Below are positions 8,437 to 17,569 of a stretch of DNA of 32,925 nt, one piece after another. A program made the translations under genes and the position numbers. The first letter of the stretch is position 1. Each line of letters starts with the position of its first letter. Location: positions 1 through 32,925 of the IMG/VR virus record IMGVR_UViG_3300017969_002719; one strand, 5' to 3'. The stretch comes from a virus. The notes beneath the pieces were generated by a model. It was not told the DNA's origin and did not search any database. It worked only from the letters and a program-made list of their open reading frames with translations.

Positions 8437-9274
8437 AGGTGTATTTTTAATAGCCAAAAATAATTCACAAATTGACTATGTTAAGCAGGCTGTTTTTTTA
8501 GCAAAAAGAATAAAAAAATATTTAAATTTACCTACTACAGTAGCAACAGATTGCGTTGACTATTTAAAAGGTTCTTTTGATTCTAGTATATTTGATACTG
8601 TAATTGAACTAGATTGGACAGATGGAACAAACTCTAGGCTGTTCCATGATGGTGCTATGTCTCAAAGAACTGCAAGTTTTAAGAATAGTAATCGTGCAAG
8701 TGTCTACGAACTTTCTCCTTATGACGAAACTATTATAATGGACACTGATTATGTTGTGTCTAACAATATGTTATCAAATGTATTTGATCTAGATGTAGAT
8801 TTTGCTCTTTATAAAAATTCTAATGATATAGCAAAAGTTAGAAATGAAAATGAATTCAAATACATTACTGATTCTAGTGTAGATTTTTATTGGGCAACTG
8901 TTGTGTTTTTTAGAAAAACACCAACTAATAAAATATTCTTTGATTTAGTACAACACATAGAGCAAGAATGGACACATTACAAACGAACATACCAAATTAA
9001 TTCTTCACTTTTTAGAAATGACTTTGCATTTAGTATTGCTATTCATATTATGAATGGTTTTGAATCAGGAAGTTTTGCATCTCAGTTACCGGGTTCTATG
9101 CTTTACACAACCGACAAAGATATCCTTTGGAAACTACAAGATGACGAAATGATGTTTTTAGTTGAAAAGAAAGATTATTTAGGAGAATACACTGCAATCA
9201 AAACCAAAGGACAAAACATTCATGTAATGAATAAATTTAGTTTAGGTAGAATTATTGATGAGGTACCTCTATGA
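8423..9274 (+). CDS. Glycosyltransferase-like protein, GT-A fold with DxD (copy 1)
   Basis: This is a 283-residue protein. The N-terminus GVFLIAKNNSQIDYVKQAVFLAKRIKKYL looks like the first beta-alpha unit of a GT-A nucleotide-sugar fold. SPYDETIIMDTDYVV carries the metal-binding DxD at D107-T-D109. The gene downstream repeats the layout (SPYDETIVMDTDMLV), so the two are paralogs. The family resembles GT8-like phage transferases, which move a sugar from a nucleotide donor to an acceptor in the cytoplasm. Donor and acceptor are unknown. The start is ATG 8423, inside the end of the preceding gene, and the end overlaps the next gene as ATGA. The family is fairly sure; specificity cannot be read. 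Confidence 0.75.
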   Translation: MSKTKGVFLIAKNNSQIDYVKQAVFLAKRIKKYLNLPTTVATDCVDYLKGSFDSSIFDTVIELDWTDGTNSRLFHDGAMSQRTASFKNSNRASVYELSPYDETIIMDTDYVVSNNMLSNVFDLDVDFALYKNSNDIAKVRNENEFKYITDSSVDFYWATVVFFRKTPTNKIFFDLVQHIEQEWTHYKRTYQINSSLFRNDFAFSIAIHIMNGFESGSFASQLPGSMLYTTDKDILWKLQDDEMMFLVEKKDYLGEYTAIKTKGQNIHVMNKFSLGRIIDEVPL

Positions 9275-10113
9275 GTAAAGGTATAGTTGTTCTAGCACAA
9301 AACGGCGAAACAGATTATGTAATGCAAGCATGTTTGTTAGCAATGAGTTTACAAACACACAATAAAGAAACTAAAATTTCAGTTATTACTGATGACGATG
9401 TTCCTTTAAATTACCAAAAGTTTTTTGATAACATTATTCCGATCCCTTTTGGAGACGCTGCTGAAGAAAGTGAATGGAAAGTAGAAAATCGTTGGAAAAT
9501 CTATCATGCTAGTCCATATGATGAAACTATTGTAATGGATACTGATATGCTAGTTTTACAAAACATTGATAGATGGTGGGACTTCTTATCGAACTATGAG
9601 CTATTTTTTACAAACAAAGTACTAGACTATAGAGGAAACACTGCAAACACTAGTTATTATAGAAAAACATTTATTGATAATAATTTGCCTAATTTGTTTG
9701 CAGGATTTCATTACTTTAAAAAATCAGATTTTGCACAAGAATTTTATACATGGCTAGAACTTGTAATACAAAACTGGGAAGCATTTTACGAAAAAAATCT
9801 TACACCAGAAACTAGACCCAAACATGTAAGTATCGATGTTTGTGCAGCAATTGTTACTAAAATTTTAGACTGTGAAACTGAAATCACAAATTCTAAAACT
9901 AGTTTTCCAACATTTGTACATATGAAACCATATTGTCAAGGATGGGAACAAGTTAAATCAAGTTGGCAAGATAAGATACCAGTATATACGACAGAAAACT
10001 GCGAATTACAAATAGGCAACTATATACAATCAGGAATTTTTCATTATACAGAAAATAGTTTTATTGAAAAAACACCGGTTTTAAAAAGTTATAGGAGTTA
10101 TAATGGCGTCTAA
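9271..10113 (+). CDS. Glycosyltransferase-like protein, GT-A fold with DxD (copy 2)
   Basis: This 280-residue paralog of the preceding gene is joined to it by an ATGA overlap. GIVVLAQNGETDYVMQACLLAMSLQ aligns with the start of copy 1. HASPYDETIVMDTDMLVLQ carries DxD at D90-T-D92. The C-terminal half has FAGFHYFKKSDFAQEFYTW and HVSIDVCAAIVTKIL, the kind of acceptor-side elements seen in GT8-like enzymes. Cytoplasmic, with no signal or membrane segment. The two copies are well diverged, so they may add different sugars or act in sequence (inference). It overlaps the next gene by 11 nt. Confidence 0.75.
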   Translation: MSKGIVVLAQNGETDYVMQACLLAMSLQTHNKETKISVITDDDVPLNYQKFFDNIIPIPFGDAAEESEWKVENRWKIYHASPYDETIVMDTDMLVLQNIDRWWDFLSNYELFFTNKVLDYRGNTANTSYYRKTFIDNNLPNLFAGFHYFKKSDFAQEFYTWLELVIQNWEAFYEKNLTPETRPKHVSIDVCAAIVTKILDCETEITNSKTSFPTFVHMKPYCQGWEQVKSSWQDKIPVYTTENCELQIGNYIQSGIFHYTENSFIEKTPVLKSYRSYNGV

Positions 10114-11407
10114 TCTAGCTGAACTAATAACTAATTTAAAAGTAAAAGCAGCATCAAATGATGCATATGTGTATTATGACCAAGCAACTGGAAAAATACA
10201 CAAAGTTAGTGGCACAAAAGAAGATAGCGAATATGATGTACTAGCTGTTCCTATATATGATGCTAAACCTATTTTAAATGGTGAGTCAAATATTGACGAA
10301 TATACAGTAATTTACGACATAGTCGAAAAGCAAACTCGTTTGAAAAAAATAAATGCTGAACTAGCAGCAAATTCTCTTGGTAATTTTTGTTACGAACTTC
10401 CTAAGATTGAGTTTTCAAATATAAATCCGTTATACAAGTTTATAAAAGAGTATAAAGGTATTGATGTTTTTATTTGGAAACAAGGAGAAAAATATAACAA
10501 AGGTAATTTTGTATGGTTTGACAATAATGTTTACATTTTAAATGTAGATGTAAAGGCTGCTTCTAGTTTAGAAAATATCAGTAGAATATATATTAAAGAT
10601 GTATATATTCCAGACGTACCTACACCTACGCACGAAATTAATACTGGTAAAATGATTGTTAAAGAACAGCAGTATGTAGGAGTAAATGTTGATGTTTGGT
10701 ACGACGATGTTGAACACTACGAAGGTCAGCATATTTTTATAAACAACAAAGTTTATAAAATTAAAAAGAATCAACGCAAAGGTAGTAAGTTTAGAACAAA
10801 CAATGCTACTTTAGTCGAAAAAAATGTAAAGTTATATGATGACGAAAACAAAGACTTAGAATTTGAAAATGTTGATAATTATGAACTATTTTTAGATAAT
10901 AATAGTCTTTATATGTTTGTCGAAAAAGATAGCACTACTGAATTTGAAAATTACTCAACTGATAGAATAACACAATTTTATTATACCTCTAACAACAATA
11001 TTGTACACGGGGAAAATTTAAAAGATAATGTTAAATTTACAAACATTGAAGAACTTAAAAACGGAAGTTTAGTTTTATTAGAAAGACAATTATATAGAAT
11101 ACAGTCGGCTATAGATGTAGATATTGTACTAACACAAAATAAAATAAACAAAAAGTGGAACATTGCACTTCATCCATTAACTAAAAAGTTTTTAAAAACT
11201 TCATTTGCTAATTCTAATTCTATGCTTTATTTTAGTGTAACTTCTCCTAGCAATCCTAATGTTTTGTATAGAAGTTTGTCTTTTAAACTAAAAGAAATAT
11301 TGGAATCTACAGTTTCTTTTGATTTTGAATCAGACTATGAAACTGATGAAGTAAGCGTATATACATCAAAGTATTTTAATCATTATACACATGAGGTACT
11401 TGAGTAA
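10103..11407 (+). CDS. Unknown protein with two repeated aromatic beta modules
   Basis: I do not recognise this 434-residue protein. The N-terminus has DAYVYYDQATGKIHKVSG, a phrase seen in marine phage proteins of unknown role. Two internal segments resemble each other: about 120-147 (IDVFIWKQGEKYNKGNFVWF, then DNNVYIL) and about 196-222 (VDVWYDDVEHYEGQHIFI, then NNKVYKI). Both follow a pattern W/Y-x-x-x-x-x-Y-x-x-G-x-x-x-x-x-N-x-V-Y, similar to small carbohydrate-binding modules of the CBM5/12 type. It contains a single Cys (in NFCYEL) and is rich in Asn, Asp, Lys and Tyr. It could be a small fibre or decoration protein or a scaffold for the adjacent transferases; the carbohydrate-binding idea rests on spacing alone. 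Its start overlaps the preceding gene by 11 nt and its end overlaps the next as TAATG. Confidence 0.55.
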   Translation: MASNLAELITNLKVKAASNDAYVYYDQATGKIHKVSGTKEDSEYDVLAVPIYDAKPILNGESNIDEYTVIYDIVEKQTRLKKINAELAANSLGNFCYELPKIEFSNINPLYKFIKEYKGIDVFIWKQGEKYNKGNFVWFDNNVYILNVDVKAASSLENISRIYIKDVYIPDVPTPTHEINTGKMIVKEQQYVGVNVDVWYDDVEHYEGQHIFINNKVYKIKKNQRKGSKFRTNNATLVEKNVKLYDDENKDLEFENVDNYELFLDNNSLYMFVEKDSTTEFENYSTDRITQFYYTSNNNIVHGENLKDNVKFTNIEELKNGSLVLLERQLYRIQSAIDVDIVLTQNKINKKWNIALHPLTKKFLKTSFANSNSMLYFSVTSPSNPNVLYRSLSFKLKEILESTVSFDFESDYETDEVSVYTSKYFNHYTHEVLE

Positions 11408-12336
11408 TGTCAAAAATTTTTAAACCTATTGACTACGACATAATTTATCTAAGTTATGATGAACCAAATGCAGAAAAAAATTACGCAGACTTGTGTTCAA
11501 AAGTGCCCTGGGCAAAGCGTGTACACGGAGTAAAAGGTTCAGATGCTGCACACAAGGCTTGTGCTGAATTATCAGAAACTGAGCGGTTTATTACTGTTGA
11601 CGGCGACAATAGGATTAGGGAAGATTTTTTAAACCAAGAAATTGATTTTAACGAACACATGGATTTAGAAAATGCTGTAATAAGTTGGTGCGGCAGAAAC
11701 GAAATCAACGGGTTGCGTTATGGCAATGGTGGACTTAAATGTTGGCCTAAACAATATGTTTTACGTATGCGTACTCATGAAAATGCAGATCCAAATAATG
11801 CTCATGCCCAAGTAGACTTTTGTTGGGACGCTCATTACATACAAATGAACAGTACATATTCTGATGTATATAATAATGAAACACCTGCACAGGCTTGGAG
11901 AGCAGGATTTAGAGAAGGAGTAAAACTTGCCACTGATCGTGGTGTAAGAATTGCTAAAGAAGAATTTAAAAATAATCATTGGCGTTGCCTACATTGGCTG
12001 TACATTTGGAGTATGGTAGGTTCTGATGTTACTAACGGGCTTTGGGCTATATATGGTGCTAGAGAAGGGTTATATAAAACTATGTGTACAGACTGGGATT
12101 ATGTTAATGTTCGTGACTTTGAATATCTTAATAATTATTGGGATAATACTGTTTCAAAGAAAATCACCAATGATACATTATTAGAAGAAACTGTAGTATT
12201 AGGACAGCAACTAGTAAGTGAACTCAAATTACCTATAGCAGCAGCACCACTTGATAAAGATCAAAGTAAATTTTTTAAAGAAGTATATGAACATCCTGCT
12301 AGAACAGACCATCAAAGATTTATAGAAAAGTTGTAA
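11407..12336 (+). CDS. GT-A-like phage glycosyltransferase family protein (copy 1)
   Basis: This is a 309-residue protein. DIIYLSYDEPNAEKNYADL is followed by RVHGVKGSDAAHKACAEL, and then FITVDGDNRI with DxD-type residues D65-G-D67. These are the elements of a compact GT-A domain: a first strand, a donor-binding segment, and a metal-binding motif. GLRYGNGGLKCWPK and AWRAGFREGVKLA follow. A shorter paralog at 16886-17569 has the same order (RINGVKGIHQAH, WIVDADALI, IYGYGGVKLLPR, SWRSAFRECVKL). I recall such proteins only as uncharacterised marine phage genes, so the transferase call is structural inference. The start overlaps the previous stop by one base. Confidence 0.6.
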   Translation: MSKIFKPIDYDIIYLSYDEPNAEKNYADLCSKVPWAKRVHGVKGSDAAHKACAELSETERFITVDGDNRIREDFLNQEIDFNEHMDLENAVISWCGRNEINGLRYGNGGLKCWPKQYVLRMRTHENADPNNAHAQVDFCWDAHYIQMNSTYSDVYNNETPAQAWRAGFREGVKLATDRGVRIAKEEFKNNHWRCLHWLYIWSMVGSDVTNGLWAIYGAREGLYKTMCTDWDYVNVRDFEYLNNYWDNTVSKKITNDTLLEETVVLGQQLVSELKLPIAAAPLDKDQSKFFKEVYEHPARTDHQRFIEKL

Positions 12337-12337
12337 T

Positions 12338-13594
12338 ATGATTCCAATTTATGTAGACATAAAACCTCGAAAAAATAAACTTCCTTATGTTAACGGATTT
12401 ACTAAAAAGTTATACCGGAAGCATACAGCTAATCCTCAAGTGGATTTAGTAGACACAACACATCTTTATGCAGTGTTTGGTAATGATTTTGAACTTGTTT
12501 ATAAACCTATTTCTAAAATACCCAAGCGTAATAAGTTTACAAAAAAAGCACCAAAATTTTATTATCCAATACCACTTAGTCTTTGGTCAATAGAAACTGT
12601 ATTTGATCAAGTTGAGATAGAACCTGAAATTATTGAACAAATTAAAAAAGGTAATTGTAAAATATTGCTTCTTTGTCCATTTGAAGGATGGACATGGACT
12701 TGGTGGGATAGTCTTTTAGACATATTAAAATCTAAATATGACCTAAAAGAAAAACATGTTGTTTTTTTATCAGGAAATTATAATCCTCATCCTACTGTAA
12801 AAACAGTAACTTTTAATACTTGGGAACGGCAAATATACGGAAACTATAACGGAGATACACACTATAACACATTTATGAATGCTGTAGAGCGTCCTCGAAC
12901 ACATAAATTTATATGTTTAAATAGAAGACCTTCGATACATAGATATGCAACAGTAACGAGTTTATTTGATGTAAAAAAACAAGGAATTTTAACCTGTGCT
13001 AAGTCTGCAGGATACGGCAAAGATTATACTGATTGGGTTGAAGATTGTTTTTACCAAGACTATCCAGATCTAAAAGAAAAATATATCAACGAAGTAAAGC
13101 CGTTAATTCCGTTAACATACAATGATGGAATAAATCCTGAAGTTCAAAATCCTGCATCAAACGAATGGGGAAAAATAAGAAAATATTATGATAGTTATTT
13201 GTATATTGTAACAGAAACATTTTTTGAAAACAAAGCTCAAGGACAAGATACTTTATTTTTAAGTGAAAAAATGTTTAAGCCTATTGTTTTTATGCAACCT
13301 TTTGTTGCAATTGCTCGTCCTGGAACAGTAAAATTACTTAAAGAGTTAGGCTATAAAACATTTGGAGACTATATAGACGAATCCTACGACGATGTACTAG
13401 ACGATAAAACAAGACTAAAAATGGCTATTACTAGTATAAACACTTTTATAAGCAGGACTCATGAAGAATTAAACAAACTTATGATAGAAATGAAACCTAT
13501 ATTTGAACATAATTATAGATTGCTAAAAGAAAGACACGATGTTACAATATATAAAAATCTCAAAGAAGATTTAATGAATGCACTTATGGAATAG
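12338..13594 (+). CDS. Glycosyltransferase-like protein, LNRR...DESYDD family (copy 1)
   Basis: This is a 418-residue protein. KILLLCPFEGW near 155-165 looks like the start of a Rossmann-type domain. FICLNRRPSIHR at about 191-202 and LSEKMFKPIVFMQPFVAIAR from about 308 follow. LGYKTFGDYIDESYDD ends near 352. This layout, a basic arginine-rich motif, an SEK-x-F-K-P loop, then G-F/Y-K-T-F, is shared by a group of marine phage proteins that look like GT-B transferases; this comes from memory and is not proven. The gene at 29766-31007 shares the LGYKTFG and DESYDD part. Sugar and acceptor are unknown. One nt separates it from the upstream gene. Confidence 0.6.
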   Translation: MIPIYVDIKPRKNKLPYVNGFTKKLYRKHTANPQVDLVDTTHLYAVFGNDFELVYKPISKIPKRNKFTKKAPKFYYPIPLSLWSIETVFDQVEIEPEIIEQIKKGNCKILLLCPFEGWTWTWWDSLLDILKSKYDLKEKHVVFLSGNYNPHPTVKTVTFNTWERQIYGNYNGDTHYNTFMNAVERPRTHKFICLNRRPSIHRYATVTSLFDVKKQGILTCAKSAGYGKDYTDWVEDCFYQDYPDLKEKYINEVKPLIPLTYNDGINPEVQNPASNEWGKIRKYYDSYLYIVTETFFENKAQGQDTLFLSEKMFKPIVFMQPFVAIARPGTVKLLKELGYKTFGDYIDESYDDVLDDKTRLKMAITSINTFISRTHEELNKLMIEMKPIFEHNYRLLKERHDVTIYKNLKEDLMNALME

Positions 13595-13597
13595 ATA

Positions 13598-14872
13598 ATG
13601 ACAAAACCACTTTTTGATAGATTAAAATCCACAGAAAAATTTTGTATAATGCCGTGGATACATTGTGCAACACAAACAAACGGCGCAGTGCAACTATGTT
13701 GTGTTGCTTCTCCTATACACGAATTAAATCTTAATAATATGACTTGGGAAGAAATTTGGAATAGTCCGCAATACAAAGAAGTTCGCAAAAAGATGCTCAA
13801 CAATGAACCTGTCAAGTACTGTAATAGTTGTTATAAAGAAGAAGCTGCTGGAGTCAGAAGTCATAGACAGAACGAAAACGATGTTTGGGCAAATCAATGG
13901 AGCCCTATAAAAATAAATGAACTAAGACAAATTGTTGCAGAAACAAATGAAGACGGTTCTATAGATAGCGGCATTGTTAGTGTTGATTTTAGATTAGGCA
14001 ATACTTGTAATTTACAGTGTATAATGTGTAGACCACATGATAGCAGTAAATGGCTTAATCATTCTAAAATACTTGCAAAAAATTTAACTAGTGAAGCTAA
14101 GTGGGATTGGGAACATAAAAGTAATATTGTTGTTGAACAGTTCGAATGGTATAGAAACCAAGCGTTTTGGGATAGCTTTTATAAAGATGTACATAATATT
14201 AGAGATCTTATTTTTGCAGGAGGAGAGCCTCTACTAATTAAACAACACAAAGACTTAATAAAATATCTTGTAGAAATTGATCATGCTAAAAATGTAGAAA
14301 TACGTTATCATACAAATGCCACTGTTGTAGACGAAGAATTGTTAGAGCTTTGGACTCACTTTAAGAAAACACACATTATGGTAAGTTTAGATGCGCACGA
14401 AGATTTAAATTCTTATATTAGATATCCTTCAAAGTGGGATGAAGTAGTAAAGAATTTAAAAACATTTGATAATACTACTGGCGGCGACATTATTGTAGAC
14501 ATTAACACTACTGTTCAGGCACTTAACATCTATTGGCTACCAGAATTTGCTGAATGGCTTTGGTCGCAAAACTTTAAAAAAATAGGAAAAAGAACAAGAC
14601 GTAACGGACTATTTCACGCTGCTACACTACATTGGCCTCAATATCTTTGTACAAAGGTTTTATCTGCTGAATCAAAAAAACGAGTAGAAGAAAAGTTAAG
14701 AAACTTTATGGCAAAATATCCAGACAACAGCGAAGTACAACAATGGAGCGGATTAATAGATTTTATGAATAGTGAAGACTGGAGTGATAAGTTAGACCAA
14801 ACACTTGATTATTTAAAAACCTTAGACAATATGCGTCCTGTTAAATTTCCAGAAATTTATGAGTTAATATAA
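13598..14872 (+). CDS. Radical SAM protein with N-terminal twitch/SPASM-like domain (copy 1)
   Basis: This is a 424-residue protein. The radical SAM core motif is C137-x3-C141-x2-C144 in NTCNLQCIMCRP, with FAGGEPLL as the SAM-contacting GGEP motif. Ahead of the core is an auxiliary Fe-S region: C16 in FCIMPWIHC, C34-C35 after a G-x-V-x-L pattern, and C75-x2-C78. This reads like a SPASM/twitch domain placed before the core rather than after it, as in the family known as N-terminal twitch radical SAM proteins. Such enzymes use a 5'-deoxyadenosyl radical to abstract hydrogen from substrates; the substrate here is unknown. Paralogs are at 20195-21574 and 23430-24698. It ends in a TAATG overlap with an SGNH hydrolase. 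Confidence 0.85.
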   Translation: MTKPLFDRLKSTEKFCIMPWIHCATQTNGAVQLCCVASPIHELNLNNMTWEEIWNSPQYKEVRKKMLNNEPVKYCNSCYKEEAAGVRSHRQNENDVWANQWSPIKINELRQIVAETNEDGSIDSGIVSVDFRLGNTCNLQCIMCRPHDSSKWLNHSKILAKNLTSEAKWDWEHKSNIVVEQFEWYRNQAFWDSFYKDVHNIRDLIFAGGEPLLIKQHKDLIKYLVEIDHAKNVEIRYHTNATVVDEELLELWTHFKKTHIMVSLDAHEDLNSYIRYPSKWDEVVKNLKTFDNTTGGDIIVDINTTVQALNIYWLPEFAEWLWSQNFKKIGKRTRRNGLFHAATLHWPQYLCTKVLSAESKKRVEEKLRNFMAKYPDNSEVQQWSGLIDFMNSEDWSDKLDQTLDYLKTLDNMRPVKFPEIYELI

Positions 14873-15612
14873 TGTGGAAAGCATCAAAGTATCACAGAGC
14901 TTTAATTTTTGGAGACAGCTGGGGTAGAGGCGCTTGGACAACGCCTGACGGATCTTTTATCGACAATGGCGACAATTATTTCAGCGAAAAACTATTAGAA
15001 TATTTTTCAGAAATTGAAAATTTTTCTCAAGGCGGCGTAAGTAATGAATTTATATTAGAATCCTTAAGAGGTGTATTAGAATCTTACACTGTAAAATCTT
15101 TTAGAAAACCTAAAACTTGTATATTAGTAATACAAACAGAACCAATGAGAAGTGTTATATCTAAGATAAATCATAATACAGCTAATTTTAGTCACATATT
15201 TAAAAATGGCAATTATAAAGAATTTAATAAAACTTTAATAGATCTTTTTTACTATAACTTAAACGAAATCGGAAAAACATATAAAACTAAAATAAATTTA
15301 ATTGGCGGATGTAGCGACATTGATTTAAGTTTAACAAAACAATATCCTTATTTGAATGTTTTGTGTGAGTCGTTTTATAACCTACTAAGAGATCCTAGTT
15401 ATAAGAGCAGTATTTTTTCAGCAACTTATGATTACGAAAAATCAATACCAACGTACAGCCAAGATAATAGTGCAGTAATCACAGGTTCTGGACAAAAACT
15501 AAGATTACAACGCAAATTTCAAGGAGATGTATTTGGATATGATACAGATAACCATCCTTCTAGGAAAGGTATTGATCTTTGGACACAACAAATTCTTCAC
15601 AATCTAAAATAA
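14872..15612 (+). CDS. SGNH/GDSL-type hydrolase-like protein (copy 1)
   Basis: This is a 246-residue protein. ALIFGDSWGRGAW gives the block I nucleophile S16 in a GDS context. SQGGVSNEFI gives the block II glycine and LIGGCSD a later loop. Near the C-terminus H228 in YDTDNHPSRKG is the likely catalytic His. The acidic residues sit at -2 and -4 from it rather than the usual -3 of D-x-x-H, a variation to note. SGNH enzymes include esterases and O-acetyl transfer or removal enzymes acting on glycans. No signal peptide, so it probably acts in the cytoplasm. It follows an N-terminal-twitch radical SAM gene; the other SGNH gene (24688-25275) is also next to one. Confidence 0.7.
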   Translation: MWKASKYHRALIFGDSWGRGAWTTPDGSFIDNGDNYFSEKLLEYFSEIENFSQGGVSNEFILESLRGVLESYTVKSFRKPKTCILVIQTEPMRSVISKINHNTANFSHIFKNGNYKEFNKTLIDLFYYNLNEIGKTYKTKINLIGGCSDIDLSLTKQYPYLNVLCESFYNLLRDPSYKSSIFSATYDYEKSIPTYSQDNSAVITGSGQKLRLQRKFQGDVFGYDTDNHPSRKGIDLWTQQILHNLK

Positions 15613-15656
15613 ATTAAAAATACTTAGATAACTATAAGAATATAAGAGGAAAAAAT
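15613..15656 (+). promoter_or_regulatory. Spacer with AT-rich possible promoter and ribosome-binding site
   Basis: This 44-nt gap is one of the few real spacers in the plus-strand run. It holds AGAGGA seven nt before the ATG at 15657. The octamer AATAAATT at 15608-15615 is one base off the NATAAATA late motif. A clear sigma70 -35 box is not visible. An internal promoter is possible but weakly supported. Confidence 0.25.
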
Positions 15657-16883
15657 ATGAACGTAGCAATGATAGGATGCGGAAAATTAGGATTACCTTG
15701 TGCAGAGGTTATGAGTCATCATTACAATGTTGTTGGATATGATGTTGTAAAGGATCCTAGTGCAAAAATTCCGTTATTAAATACCGTTGAAGAAGCAGTT
15801 CAAAATGCAGATTTAATTTTTGTAGCTGTGCCAACTCCGCACAGTGAAGAATACGGTGGAAGTAAACCTATTGCTAACTTACCTACAAAAGATTTTGATT
15901 ACAGTATTGTCCAAGATGTTCTAACTGAAATTAACAAATATGTAACACAACAGCAATTGGTTGTTCTTATTAGTACAGTTTTACCAGGCACAGTTAGAGA
16001 ACATTTACGTCCTTGTATTACAAATGCAAGATTTATCTATAATCCTTATTTAATTGCTATGGGATCAGTCAAATGGGATATGGTAAATCCTGAATGTTTA
16101 ATTATTGGAACGGATGATGGTTCAGAAACAGGCGATGCAAAAATACTTACAGATTTTTATCAGCCGCTAATGGAAAACAATCCAATTGTAAATATTGGAA
16201 CATGGGACGAAGCAGAAGCAATTAAAGTTTTTTATAATACATTTATTAGTGCTAAAATTGGTTTAGTTAATATGATTCAAGACGTTGCTGAACGTAATGG
16301 TAATATAAACGTTGATGTAGTTACAGATGCACTTAAAAAAGCAACACAACGTATTACAGGTCCTCGTTATTTAACTGCTGGTTTAGGTGATGCAGGTGCA
16401 TGTCATCCTAGAGACAACATTGCACTAAGATATCTAGCAGAAAAACTAGATTTAGGTTATGATTTATTCCATGCTATTATGCATAGTAGAGATATGCAAG
16501 CAAAAAACATGGCTGAAAAATTAATATCTATCGCACAAGAAAAGAATCTGCCTGTAGTAATTCATGGCAGAGCATATAAGCCTTACGTACCGTACACTAT
16601 AGGAAGTTATAGTGAATTAGTCGGACACTTTGTAGAAGCCGCAGGCGTAAAATTAACATATGCAGATCCTCTTACAGGAGATACAACTGTTGATGATGAA
16701 CCTGCTGTAGTATTAATGGCACATAATGCTAAAGTAACTTATTCAGGCACAGGAGTTAGTGTTACTGATGATGAAATGTACTTCACTCCTACAACAGGTA
16801 GTGTAATTGTTGATCCTTGGAGGACTATGCCAAAACTAGAAGGTATAGAAGTTGTTCATTATGGCAACACTAGAAAAACATAA
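15657..16883 (+). CDS. UDP-glucose/GDP-mannose dehydrogenase family protein
   Basis: This 408-residue protein has a length normal for the family. VAMIGCGKLGLP gives the NAD-binding G7-x-G9-x-x-G12. VAVPTPH (the V-x-T-P segment), ISTVLPGTV and the helix FISAKIGLVNMIQDVAER are the expected landmarks. GLGDAGACHPRDNIAL carries the catalytic cysteine at C249; the usual FGGSCFPKD is changed to C-H-P-R-D. IHGRAYKPYVPYTIGS corresponds to the C-terminal GLAFKP segment. The family oxidises the C6 alcohol of a nucleotide sugar to an acid using two NAD+; the exact sugar cannot be read and the altered motif warns against naming UDP-glucose. It has its own AGAGGA site and a 44-nt leader, and is followed after 2 nt by a GT-like gene. 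It would supply an acidic sugar donor to the nearby transferases. Confidence 0.85.
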   Translation: MNVAMIGCGKLGLPCAEVMSHHYNVVGYDVVKDPSAKIPLLNTVEEAVQNADLIFVAVPTPHSEEYGGSKPIANLPTKDFDYSIVQDVLTEINKYVTQQQLVVLISTVLPGTVREHLRPCITNARFIYNPYLIAMGSVKWDMVNPECLIIGTDDGSETGDAKILTDFYQPLMENNPIVNIGTWDEAEAIKVFYNTFISAKIGLVNMIQDVAERNGNINVDVVTDALKKATQRITGPRYLTAGLGDAGACHPRDNIALRYLAEKLDLGYDLFHAIMHSRDMQAKNMAEKLISIAQEKNLPVVIHGRAYKPYVPYTIGSYSELVGHFVEAAGVKLTYADPLTGDTTVDDEPAVVLMAHNAKVTYSGTGVSVTDDEMYFTPTTGSVIVDPWRTMPKLEGIEVVHYGNTRKT

Positions 16884-16885
16884 AC

Positions 16886-17569
16886 ATGTACGATATAGTC
16901 TTTATAAGTTATAATGAACGTTATGCAGACACAAATTACGAAAAACTAAAAAAACGGTTTCCTGTTGCTAAACGTATTAACGGAGTAAAAGGAATACACC
17001 AAGCCCATATTGCTGCTGCTAAAAAATGCCTAACAAAAATGGTTTGGATAGTAGACGCTGATGCTCTCATTGTAGACAACTTTAATTTTGATTATGTAGT
17101 TCCAGACTGGGATTTAGATACTGTACACGTATGGCGCAGTCAAAATCCTGTTAACGATTTAATTTACGGCTATGGCGGAGTAAAGTTATTACCTCGTAAA
17201 TTAACAATTAATATGGATACTAGTAAAACTGATATGACAACTAGTATAAGCGATAAGTTTAAAGTAGTTGAACAAATATCAAATTATACCTCCTTTAATA
17301 CAGACCCTTATAGTTCTTGGCGTAGTGCATTTAGAGAATGTGTTAAATTGTCGTCAAAAGTAATTGAAGGACAAGTAAGCGAAGAAACAGAATCTAGATT
17401 AAAAATTTGGTGTAGTGTAGGCGAAGAACGTAAAAATGGTAAATGGGCAATTAGCGGAGCACTAGCTGGAAAAGAATACGGTACAGTAAATTCTAATAAT
17501 GATGCTGCGTTAAAACTTATAAATGACTTTGACTGGCTAGAGGAACAATTTAATGCAGCCAGTATATAA
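16886..17569 (+). CDS. GT-A-like phage glycosyltransferase family protein (copy 2)
   Basis: This 227-residue protein is a shorter paralog of the gene at 11407-12336. DIVFISYNERYADTNYEKL, RINGVKGIHQAH and WIVDADALI (D57-A-D59) mirror the larger copy, followed by IYGYGGVKLLPR and SSWRSAFRECVKL. The C-terminal ~80 residues of the larger copy are absent. I infer a glycosyltransferase fold from the DxD and strand pattern; specific activity is unknown. The last 17 nt overlap the start of the next gene, whose GAGGAA ribosome-binding site lies inside this gene. Confidence 0.6.
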   Translation: MYDIVFISYNERYADTNYEKLKKRFPVAKRINGVKGIHQAHIAAAKKCLTKMVWIVDADALIVDNFNFDYVVPDWDLDTVHVWRSQNPVNDLIYGYGGVKLLPRKLTINMDTSKTDMTTSISDKFKVVEQISNYTSFNTDPYSSWRSAFRECVKLSSKVIEGQVSEETESRLKIWCSVGEERKNGKWAISGALAGKEYGTVNSNNDAALKLINDFDWLEEQFNAASI

